Shown here: positions 25,110 to 32,431 of the stretch, piece after piece
Numbering within the stretch: the first letter of the stretch is position 1
How the letters are laid out: the number at the start of each line of letters is the position of its first letter
From: UBA4971 sp900019985
Lineage (GTDB): Bacteria; Bacillota; SHA-98; UBA4971
Assembly (NCBI GenBank): GCA_050949175.1
Contig: JBMNFG010000012.1
Span: 1 to 64,000 of the forward strand
DNA: 64,000 nucleotides
Direction: 5' to 3'
Translations under genes and position numbers: made by a program
Notes under the pieces: generated by a model
Databases searched by the model: none
What the model was told of the DNA's origin: nothing
Seen by the model: the letters and a program-made list of their open reading frames with translations, nothing else

Positions 25110-25207
25110 CCGGTCAATAGCGCTTCCTTTAGAGCCTAAGCAGGTTTAAGGGAAATCCTTTTACGAGCAAGCAGTCTGTGAACTGTGACGAAGAGGTGGC
25201 ATGGGAA

Positions 25208-25651
25208 ATGCCTTCAAAAATCCTGGCCCTTGTCATTGCTCTAGTTGCCGGCATATCCATGGCGATACAGGGGTCAATAAACAGCAGACTCGGGCAAACC
25301 ATCGGTAATTGGGAAGCTATTCTCATAGTGCATGTAGTAGGCCTTGCTACTATCCTCATAATCTTGTTCGTGTTCGGTGCAGGCAAGGGAGATATCGCCC
25401 GTGTCACTGAGGCGCCATGGTATTTTTCGCTTGGCGGTCTCATAGGCGTGCTTATTGTCTGGGGCGTTGTCTCCAGCATACCCAAGCTAGGTGTAGCCAT
25501 AGCAACTACCTCGATTATTGTAGGACAAACCCTCACAGCCCTCATTATAGACCACTTTGGGCTTTTCGGCCTCGATCCCACGCCTTTCACATGGTTTAAA
25601 GGACTCGGCCTGGTTCTTTTGGCTGCAGGTGCAGGATTGCTGTTGAGCTGA
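25208..25651 (+). CDS. small DMT-superfamily membrane protein (YdcZ/DUF606 type)
   Basis: A 147-residue protein of five predicted helices: LALVIALVAGISMAIQGSIN, IGNWEAILIVHVVGLATILI, YFSLGGLIGVLIVWGVVSSI, VAIATTSIIVGQTLTALIID and GLGLVLLAAGAGLLL. The opening helix with QGSINSRLG is typical of the DUF606 half-size transporter family. Substrate unknown. ATG at 25208 is preferred because GAGGTGG lies 10 nt upstream; a GTG ten codons earlier has no site. It stands alone after the folate genes. Confidence 0.8.
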   Translation: MPSKILALVIALVAGISMAIQGSINSRLGQTIGNWEAILIVHVVGLATILIILFVFGAGKGDIARVTEAPWYFSLGGLIGVLIVWGVVSSIPKLGVAIATTSIIVGQTLTALIIDHFGLFGLDPTPFTWFKGLGLVLLAAGAGLLLS

Positions 25652-26035
25652 GTTGCGCCAAGCCAAGCTGAGATCGGTTTTATGCTGGGCCTAGATATCT
25701 CTTGGCTAGACCGGAGCTTCCTTTCTGGTGGGCTGGGACTGACCTTCCGCAAAGCAGGTTTCCGCGCTCATAGAACCTATTGCGGGCCAAAATCATAGCC
25801 TTAAGCTGCACTTCAGAAATATCAGCAGACTTACAATATTACTAAAAAATAGCAGGAAATTTTAGAAGTCTATAGAAGATTCCCTTGCTGTACGTATGTA
25901 TGACAGCAGAGTCTTGGCATTGTGTCCGGAAGGATAATACTGGGTGAGCAGTGTTCTGCTACCGGTAGCTGTCAGTGACTTATGTCAATGGCGTCGGGAG
26001 AGGAGTAGATGCTGACATAGTTGGGAGGGAGGGTA
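25652..26035. other. intergenic gap with no gene or array recognised
   Basis: The 384 bp before the histidine kinase gene hold no supported ORF, no tandem array and no convincing terminator. A TTGGCA with a TAATAC-like box occurs near 25915-25940, too weak to call. Confidence 0.5.
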
Positions 26036-28342
26036 ATGTCGAATCCCAGTTATCCAGGAGCCTCAAGGAAAGGCGAGCCTTCTCCATCCCGGGAGCTAAA
26101 ACAATTCGGATATACGCATTCATTCTTCGTGGATTCCTGCGAATGGCATCATACGATGGGTATCCTGTATAGGCCCGAAGTGCTGTTTGACAGGATGCTG
26201 AGGTTTCTCACTCATGCCTGTAGAGCTGACCGTGCTATGCTGATAATGAACGTCAACGCATCCCCTTGTGATGAGGCAAGCAGGATTTACGTCCACCCTG
26301 AACCCGTTTCAGAGGAAGAGACAAAGCTATGGGAATATGTGGCAACTTACGTTAGGGAAAGTGTCAGGCTGGGGATTCCTCTAAGCCTCCCGGAGAGTCT
26401 ACGAGATGCGCTTAGTCTTGGAACCGGTCTAATATCTCCGCCTTTAGATCTAAATGGAGGTACATCGATAGTTTCGGTGTTTGCCAACTCTTCATCTCCT
26501 CCACTGGATTCTGAGGATGAGGCAACGTTCTCTCGTCTTATAAGAACATGCCCACGTAGATTGCGTGCAACAGCCTCTCTTGAAGAGCCGGAGCTTGTGC
26601 AAAAGAGGGTTTCAAGGATTTTGAGAACTCGCAACATCCTTCTATCAGTCAGCGAAATGTGTAGCACAATCGATAGTCTGGTTGAACTCGCGGTCGATTT
26701 AGGCCTGGCTGAATCTGCTTGCGTTCGAATCCTCGATGAAAACGCAGGTTTGCTCAAGTTGGTTGCGTCAGCAGGCGATTCGGAGGCTCCTGAACTCAGC
26801 TCTCATGTCCCGGCTTCCGGGTGTTCGATTATTCGTATCCCTTCATCAACAGTGATTCCCAGGCTTATAAGGCCTTATCAATGCCATGTTCTAGAGCAGT
26901 CCGGGTATTCTTCTGCGATTTGTGCATCCTTTTCACACCGTTCTGGGGAACTAGGGGTCATGTCCCTGTTAAATCCTCCTGACCGAGGCTTGAAGCCTGC
27001 GGACATGAGGATCATTCGTGGTGTTGCTCAGGCTGTTCAGAGAGCTTTTTGGGAAACTCAATTATTTGATTCAGGTAAGAAGACATGGGATAAGACTCCC
27101 TTCTTACAGTACGCTTCCATTGTCAGCAAGGTTTCAGATGATGTTACGTACATTGCCAGGGAGCTTTTGGCCTGCCTCAGAAAGGCCGTCTGCTTCCAGG
27201 TCGGTGCTTTTGTCGGCTGTCAGAATGGATACGAAGTGATCTCAGTGCTTTTTACGTCCGTTGATCCTCTGGTTGCCGGCCTCTCCGAATCGAAACGAAG
27301 TAATAGAGCATATGATGCTGACGGGCACACCGAATCCAATGGTACGTCAACCGGTATTGTGCTGGGAGATCCTCAAGCTCAAGAATGGGCGGAGAAAGCC
27401 CTTAAGCACTTAGAGCCCGATGTAAAATGCATTCATATCCGGCCTTTCTACATGCATGGAAGCAGATGGCCTTCATGCTTGGCGGTGCCCCTTGTCAGCG
27501 CAGGAGACACTGTCGGGTGTTTTATCATTGGTAGGCCCGAAGGATACAGGTTTTACAGCGAAGATATAGATTACTGTGAAGATATCCGCCGCGACCTGGC
27601 GTTATTGTGGGATCACTCTATGGCTCGCATAAGGCTTAAGATTGCTCCGGCCGCGGGGGCTATGTTGGAACGCATAGCGACTTTAGAACAATTGGCGGTA
27701 GGAGCCGCTCACGAAATAAAGAACCCTCTTTCGGTTATTAAAGGTTATATGCAAGTGATGCAGCAGGAAGATGCGCTGCCCCCTGAGGTGAGACAGAAAA
27801 TTGAACGCTTGCTCTGGCAGGTGGAGCAGATAGGCATGCTCTCAGATGACCTTGCAAGCCTTGCAAAGCTTAGCATTTCAGAGCCTGTACCGAGTGCTCT
27901 TCCTAAGCTCTTGGATGAGATCCTTGACGCGCTTGAGTCGCAAGTTGCGGGTACCGGTATTTCTATAGTTCGCGACTATCCTGAGTATGTTCCTGAAATA
28001 CTTGCAGATGCAGGTAAACTGCAGCAAGCATTCTCAAACATCTGTAGAAATGCCATTGAAGTGATGAGTGAAACCGGGGGCGAGCTTCGCGTTACCTTAA
28101 CTGTTTCAGATGATAGACAGTATGTTGAGGTAGAATTCAAAGACACAGGCCCTGGGATATGCAGTGAAGCAATGGCGATGTTGTTCACGCCTTTCTTCAC
28201 CACGAAGAAACATGGGACAGGCCTCGGGCTCAACATATCCAGATACATCGTGGAATTACATGGTGGGACAATAAGAGCGGAGAATGCAAAAGACCGAAAA
28301 GGCGCCATATTCACGGTAGTCCTGCCTACAACTTGTAGTTAG
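26036..28342 (+). CDS. soluble GAF-domain sensor histidine kinase
   Basis: A 768-residue kinase with no membrane segment. After a divergent N-terminal region, GAF-like segments are suggested at about 200-345 (SVSEMCSTIDSLVELAVDLG onward) and 360-540 (ending CLAVPLVSAGDTVGCFIIG). The HisKA helix has LAVGAAHEIKNPLSVIKGYM (phospho-acceptor H559). The ATPase domain shows the N box NICRNAIEVM, G1 DTGPGI (from about 703) and FFTTKKHGTGLGL. The layout resembles soluble phosphorelay or sporulation kinases, but the signal is unknown. No response regulator is adjacent. The ATG at 26036 follows GGGAGGGAGGG. Confidence 0.9.
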   Translation: MSNPSYPGASRKGEPSPSRELKQFGYTHSFFVDSCEWHHTMGILYRPEVLFDRMLRFLTHACRADRAMLIMNVNASPCDEASRIYVHPEPVSEEETKLWEYVATYVRESVRLGIPLSLPESLRDALSLGTGLISPPLDLNGGTSIVSVFANSSSPPLDSEDEATFSRLIRTCPRRLRATASLEEPELVQKRVSRILRTRNILLSVSEMCSTIDSLVELAVDLGLAESACVRILDENAGLLKLVASAGDSEAPELSSHVPASGCSIIRIPSSTVIPRLIRPYQCHVLEQSGYSSAICASFSHRSGELGVMSLLNPPDRGLKPADMRIIRGVAQAVQRAFWETQLFDSGKKTWDKTPFLQYASIVSKVSDDVTYIARELLACLRKAVCFQVGAFVGCQNGYEVISVLFTSVDPLVAGLSESKRSNRAYDADGHTESNGTSTGIVLGDPQAQEWAEKALKHLEPDVKCIHIRPFYMHGSRWPSCLAVPLVSAGDTVGCFIIGRPEGYRFYSEDIDYCEDIRRDLALLWDHSMARIRLKIAPAAGAMLERIATLEQLAVGAAHEIKNPLSVIKGYMQVMQQEDALPPEVRQKIERLLWQVEQIGMLSDDLASLAKLSISEPVPSALPKLLDEILDALESQVAGTGISIVRDYPEYVPEILADAGKLQQAFSNICRNAIEVMSETGGELRVTLTVSDDRQYVEVEFKDTGPGICSEAMAMLFTPFFTTKKHGTGLGLNISRYIVELHGGTIRAENAKDRKGAIFTVVLPTTCS

Positions 28343-28350
28343 CCTAAAAA

Positions 28351-28530
28351 CGTTGTGAAATAAAAGCCTATGACACAAACGCTTATGACACAAACGCTTA
28401 TGAAGTAAACGGTCATGGAGTAAATGCTTATGGAGCAAACGCTTATTAAGTAAAAGCTTATGAAATAAAGACTTATGAAATAAAGGCTGAGAAAATCAAG
28501 GCTTGTGAAATCAGGGATTTCGAAACATAA
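28351..28530. repeat. 15-bp tandem array, 12 copies in exact phase
   Basis: Twelve 15-bp units, consensus GCTTATGAAATAAAC, in unbroken phase starting 8 bp after the kinase stop. The flanking units are most diverged. It lies between convergent genes. Confidence 0.85.
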
Positions 28531-28561
28531 GACTTTTTGGATGAACAGGTACTAGTACGTA

Positions 28562-28600
28562 CTGTGCACCGGTTGCGGGATTCGCTAAACCGGTGCACAG
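28562..28600. other. perfect 13-bp inverted repeat between convergent genes
   Basis: CTGTGCACCGGTT (28562-28574) and its exact complement (28588-28600) enclose a 13-nt loop. There is no T-tract on either side, so it may be a transcription block for both converging units without a classical U-run, or a protein site. A smaller palindrome, GTACTAGTAC, lies just to the left. Confidence 0.6.
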
Positions 28601-28627
28601 CGCTCAGGGTTAACAGGGGATGGTTGA

Positions 28628-29665
28628 CTAGCGAATAACGATTAGGCCTCTCTTCCTAAGTCTCTCCTTGTCTTCTTGGCTGATTGGGTGATCCCGGTCA
28701 GGGATTTCGACTTCCGGCTTTTCTCCACAAAGAGCTGTGCTGAAGTAGCGAAGTCCGTTGTCATTGATCATCGTCACGATTGTCTTCAGGTTCGGGTATT
28801 CGCGGGCCAGCTTAAGGACGGCTGCAACGTTACAACCTGAAGATATGCCGCAGAATATGCCTTCTTCTCGTGCCAGTCTCTTGGCCATTTCTATTGATTC
28901 CTCAGATGTCGTCTGAATGACTCCGTCAATGGCATAAAGATCGAGGACATCAGGGATAAATCCGTCACCGATCCCTTCTATCTGGTGACTTCCCCACTCT
29001 CCGTCGGATAGGATAGGACACTCAGCAGGTTCAACTGCAAATACCATTACATCAGGGTTTCTCTCTTTCAGGTATCTGCCTACTCCGCTGACAGTGCCTG
29101 CAGTTCCTTGCGAGGCGACAAATGCGTCGATTTTGCCTTCGGTTTGCTCCCATATTTCAGGCCCTGTAGTCATGTAGTGCGCCTTGACATTGTCCATATT
29201 GGAAAACTGGCCTACTTCCCACATCTGGCCGGGGTTCTGTTCTTTTAGCTCTTTAACTTTTTCAATGACTAGATCCACATCACTTTCTGCGCCTTCTGTG
29301 AAAATAAGTTCGGCACCGTACGCACGAATGGTTTTTTTGCGTTCTTCACTCATTCCTTCCGGCATAACTATTATCACTTTGTACCCTTTTACTGCGCCGA
29401 CACATGCAGTGGCGATACCTGTGTTTCCTGTAGTTGCTTCAATAATGGTCATTCCCGGCTTCAATTCTCCGCGTTCTTCTGCTGCTTCCACCATACGCCA
29501 CAGGATCCTGTCTTTCAGGCTGCCGCTTGGGTTGTAGTACTCAACTTTTCCGTAGACAGTTGCGTCGATATCCTTTGCAACTCTGTTTAACCTAACCATT
29601 GGCGTTAAGCCGGATGCCTGAAGAATGTTATCATATGGTTTTTGATTTCTTGACCAGTTGAGCAT
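28628..29665 (-). CDS. PLP-dependent cysteine synthase-family enzyme
   Basis: A 345-residue fold-type II PLP enzyme. The PLP lysine is K51 (NPSGSLKDRI), the phosphate/substrate loop is EATTGNTGIATA (76-87), and GTAGTVSGVGRYLKE and GISSGCNVAA follow. Sequence of this type covers O-acetylserine sulfhydrylases and related beta-replacing or eliminating lyases. Its place as the last gene of the catabolic block makes a lyase or ammonia-releasing role possible, but ordinary cysteine synthesis is equally open. ATG at 29665 follows GGAGGG; the frame extends 11 codons upstream without a site. Confidence 0.85.
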   Translation of the reverse strand: MLNWSRNQKPYDNILQASGLTPMVRLNRVAKDIDATVYGKVEYYNPSGSLKDRILWRMVEAAEERGELKPGMTIIEATTGNTGIATACVGAVKGYKVIIVMPEGMSEERKKTIRAYGAELIFTEGAESDVDLVIEKVKELKEQNPGQMWEVGQFSNMDNVKAHYMTTGPEIWEQTEGKIDAFVASQGTAGTVSGVGRYLKERNPDVMVFAVEPAECPILSDGEWGSHQIEGIGDGFIPDVLDLYAIDGVIQTTSEESIEMAKRLAREEGIFCGISSGCNVAAVLKLAREYPNLKTIVTMINDNGLRYFSTALCGEKPEVEIPDRDHPISQEDKERLRKRGLIVIR

Positions 29666-29722
29666 CAGATTCTCCCTCCGTTTAATGGCATTCACCATTG
29701 TTATTGAAGATGAATCTCCAAG

Positions 29723-31051
29723 TCAAAACCTTATCCACACTCGCCCCGCAAGTTCCCGCGACCGGGCATGGATCCGTTCTGAATCAACAGTAGTAAGCTG
29801 ACGGTTCCTCATGAGAACGCGCCCTGCTACAATCGTGGTATCTACCAGCCCGCCGGACATGCCGAACAGGACATGGCTGTAGTAATTATCTGATGTCAAA
29901 GGAGTCCATGGGTCGTAATCAACTATGATCACGTCGCCTGCAGCCCCGGGTTCCAGCGCTCCGACTTTAATGCCGAAGAGGCGCCGTACAATCTCCCGGT
30001 TGTTTTCAAATATCATCTTAGGAACCTCTGCCCATGCTGCGCTGGGGTTCTTTTGAGCGAGCTTATGGAGCATATTGGCCACTTTCACCGATTCAAACAT
30101 ATCTGCTGTGTACCCGTCTGTGCCAAGGCCTACCCGTACGCCTTTTTCCATCATTTCGAGAACAGGTGCAACTCCGACAGCATTGCCCATATTGGATTCG
30201 GGGTTATGGACGACGTTTGTGTCACGGGCTTTGAGGATCTCCATTTCCGCTTCGTTTATATGCACGCAGTGGATCGCCAGGGTTTTCGGGCCCAGTATTC
30301 CGAAGGAATCCAGCCTCTCCACAACGCGCATGCCGGATTTATTGAGAGCGTCCTCCACGTCCTCAGGGCCTTCAGCTACGTGGATATGGAATCCTACATC
30401 AAGGCCTTCCGCTGCCTCCACGCACTTTCTCAGGGTCTCATCAGAGAGCGTCACCTGTGCATGGAGCCCGAACATGCCGTGGAGGAACGGGCTTTTTTCT
30501 TCCTGGCACCTCTTGATGAACCTTACGTTCTCTTCGATGCCTTGATCCCTTATTTCAAGGCCGTCTCTGTCCGATACTTCATATGCCAAAGATGCCCGGA
30601 TTCCCGCTTCCAGAACTGCTTTTGCACACAAGTCCAGGCTTCCCGGGACTGACATTGGGCTTGCATGGTGGTCCAGGATAGTAGTTACTCCACACCTGAT
30701 GCAATCGATGATAGGAACCATGGCGCTTATGTAAACGTCTTCCTGCTCCAGGGTCTTGTCCAGCTTCCACCAGAGCCTCTCAAGGATCTGCATGAAGGTC
30801 CGGGGAGGTGAATCCTTCAACGCCATCCCCCTGGCAAAAGTGCTGTAAAGATGCATATGGGCATTGATCATCCCGGGCATGATAACCTTTCCCTGTGCAT
30901 CTATGAATTCCGCTTCAGGGTAGCGCTCCTTGATGCCGGCGGTATCGCCTACTTCACGGATGTTGCCGTCTTCAATCACCACGGCGCCGTCTTTTATTAC
31001 CTTGCTTTCAGCGTCTAAGGTGATTACAAGGCCATTTCCCACAATCAGCAT
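29723..31051 (-). CDS. ssnA: SsnA-type aminohydrolase
   Basis: A 442-residue amidohydrolase of the guanine deaminase/TrzN group. Metal ligands are H65 and H67 (NAHMHLYSTF), the His in GFHIHVAEG, and the Asp in GLGTDGYTADMFE; HCVHINEAE and VVHNPESNMGNAVG are also family marks. SsnA accompanies xdhD and ygfK in the E. coli purine-linked locus and is likely an aminohydrolase acting on an aminopurine or ring-opened intermediate; the substrate is not established from sequence. ATG with AAGGAGGG upstream. It follows the second molybdenum hydroxylase set at 13 nt. Confidence 0.87.
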   Translation of the reverse strand: MLIVGNGLVITLDAESKVIKDGAVVIEDGNIREVGDTAGIKERYPEAEFIDAQGKVIMPGMINAHMHLYSTFARGMALKDSPPRTFMQILERLWWKLDKTLEQEDVYISAMVPIIDCIRCGVTTILDHHASPMSVPGSLDLCAKAVLEAGIRASLAYEVSDRDGLEIRDQGIEENVRFIKRCQEEKSPFLHGMFGLHAQVTLSDETLRKCVEAAEGLDVGFHIHVAEGPEDVEDALNKSGMRVVERLDSFGILGPKTLAIHCVHINEAEMEILKARDTNVVHNPESNMGNAVGVAPVLEMMEKGVRVGLGTDGYTADMFESVKVANMLHKLAQKNPSAAWAEVPKMIFENNREIVRRLFGIKVGALEPGAAGDVIIVDYDPWTPLTSDNYYSHVLFGMSGGLVDTTIVAGRVLMRNRQLTTVDSERIHARSRELAGRVWIRF

Positions 31052-31064
31052 AGAGTGTCCCTCC

Positions 31065-31538
31065 TTATTCTGTAGGATCCATTCTCATTGAGGCATCCTC
31101 TATCGCTTCGATGATCTGGTGATACCCCGTGCATCTGCAAAGGTTGCCTGAGATGGCGCGGGCTATTTCTTCCCGGGTAGGATGAGGGTTCTCCCTGAGA
31201 AGTGCCAGTGCAGACATGAGCATGCCCGGTGTGCAGAAGCCGCACTGGATTGCTGCATGATCTACGAATGCCTCTTGAAGAGGGTGGAGTTTGCCTGATT
31301 GTTCCAGCCCTTCCACAGTCTCGATTACACTGCCTTCTGCCTGGAATGCAGGGACGAGACATGAGTTTACAGGGACACCGTTCATGATCACGGTGCATGC
31401 TCCGCATTCCCCTATTCCGCACCCTTCTTTTGTACCTGTGAGGCGCAGCTTATCTCTCAGCACATCGATAAGCCTGTCAGATGCCGATATCTCAACCTTT
31501 ACATCAGTGCCGTTTACTGTGAAAGAAATCAGTTTCAT
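31065..31538 (-). CDS. molybdenum hydroxylase 2Fe-2S subunit (set B)
   Basis: A 157-residue small subunit of the xanthine dehydrogenase/CO dehydrogenase family. The plant-type [2Fe-2S] cysteines are C40, C45, C48 and C60 (EGCGIGECGACTV); the second cluster uses C99, C102, C134 and C136 (QCGFCTPGM and CRCTGY). It passes electrons from the Mo centre to FAD. ATG at 31538 gives the standard MKLISFTVNG start; the longer frame adds 25 non-homologous residues. It lies 20 nt after the FAD subunit of the same set. Confidence 0.93.
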   Translation of the reverse strand: MKLISFTVNGTDVKVEISASDRLIDVLRDKLRLTGTKEGCGIGECGACTVIMNGVPVNSCLVPAFQAEGSVIETVEGLEQSGKLHPLQEAFVDHAAIQCGFCTPGMLMSALALLRENPHPTREEIARAISGNLCRCTGYHQIIEAIEDASMRMDPTE

Positions 31539-31558
31539 CTTGCATCTATCAACCTGTT

Positions 31559-32431
31559 TCAATCTACATCCACCCCCAGAGCCTTCCAAATAGCTCGCCT
31601 TGTAAGGGCACATATCACAGGTTTTTTATACGGTGTTGACCATCTGACTCCGCTGACTCTAACCATTTCCTCGCCTACTTCATTGGCTGCTGCTTCCACT
31701 GTTTCTTCATCAGGGACTTTTCCTGTGAGAGTTTCTTCAGCCCTTACGATCCTGGCAGGCATGGGAAGGCATGATCCCGGAGCTATTGCAGCTTCCGTTA
31801 TCTTGCCTGACTCGTCCACATCGAGGAGCACAGCCACGCTTAGGCGGGATATTGCAACTGCCTCTCGCCTGCCTATCTTCAAGAATGAACAGTTCCCGGG
31901 GTTTTTCGGGATCTTGAAGAAGACCTCCTGGAGCAGCTCGTCAGGTTCTATTACTGTTTTATATGGGCCTTTGAAGAAGTCGCAAATGGCGATATCCCGC
32001 GACCCTCTTTTGCTGACCAGGCGTACCTGTGCTGACAGAGCTGCAAGCGGAGGGAGGGAGTCTGCGGCAGGAGATGCATTTATGATGTTCCCGCCTATCG
32101 TGCCTCGCGCCCTGATTTGAGGCGAACCTACGGTGAGACATGCATCAGCGAGAAATGGAGCTACATCTTGGATAACCGTGCTCCTTGCGATATCTCTGTG
32201 CGTGGTTGCAGCTCCGATCCTCACAACACCGCTTTCAACATTGATATAGGCCAGCTCAGGAATGCCTGTTATGTCCACGAGATAAAGAGGCTTTCCTTCC
32301 ACCTGTTTCGAGTTCCGTTGTTGAACCAGGAGATCAGTTGCTCCTGCGACTATCTTTGAGCCGTCCTTGTACTCGGCAAGGACTTCCAGCAATTCACCGA
32401 CTGTTTTAGGCCGAATGAATCCAAGGGTCAT
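31559..32431 (-). CDS. molybdenum hydroxylase FAD-binding subunit (set B)
   Basis: A 290-residue CoxM/XdhB-type flavoprotein: KIVAGATDLLVQQRNSKQ, then AATTHRDIARS, GSPQIRARGTIGGNIINASP (both FAD loops) and a C-terminal CO_deh_flav_C domain. It transfers electrons from the 2Fe-2S subunit to NAD+ or another acceptor. The ATG overlaps the stop of the Mo subunit by 4 nt, so the three set B subunits are made together. Confidence 0.93.
   Translation of the reverse strand: MTLGFIRPKTVGELLEVLAEYKDGSKIVAGATDLLVQQRNSKQVEGKPLYLVDITGIPELAYINVESGVVRIGAATTHRDIARSTVIQDVAPFLADACLTVGSPQIRARGTIGGNIINASPAADSLPPLAALSAQVRLVSKRGSRDIAICDFFKGPYKTVIEPDELLQEVFFKIPKNPGNCSFLKIGRREAVAISRLSVAVLLDVDESGKITEAAIAPGSCLPMPARIVRAEETLTGKVPDEETVEAAANEVGEEMVRVSGVRWSTPYKKPVICALTRRAIWKALGVDVD

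Noticed and set aside
25129..25752. Minus-strand 207-codon frame
   Set aside because: It is the antisense shadow of the small transporter gene; the plus strand has the helices, ribosome site and family pattern.
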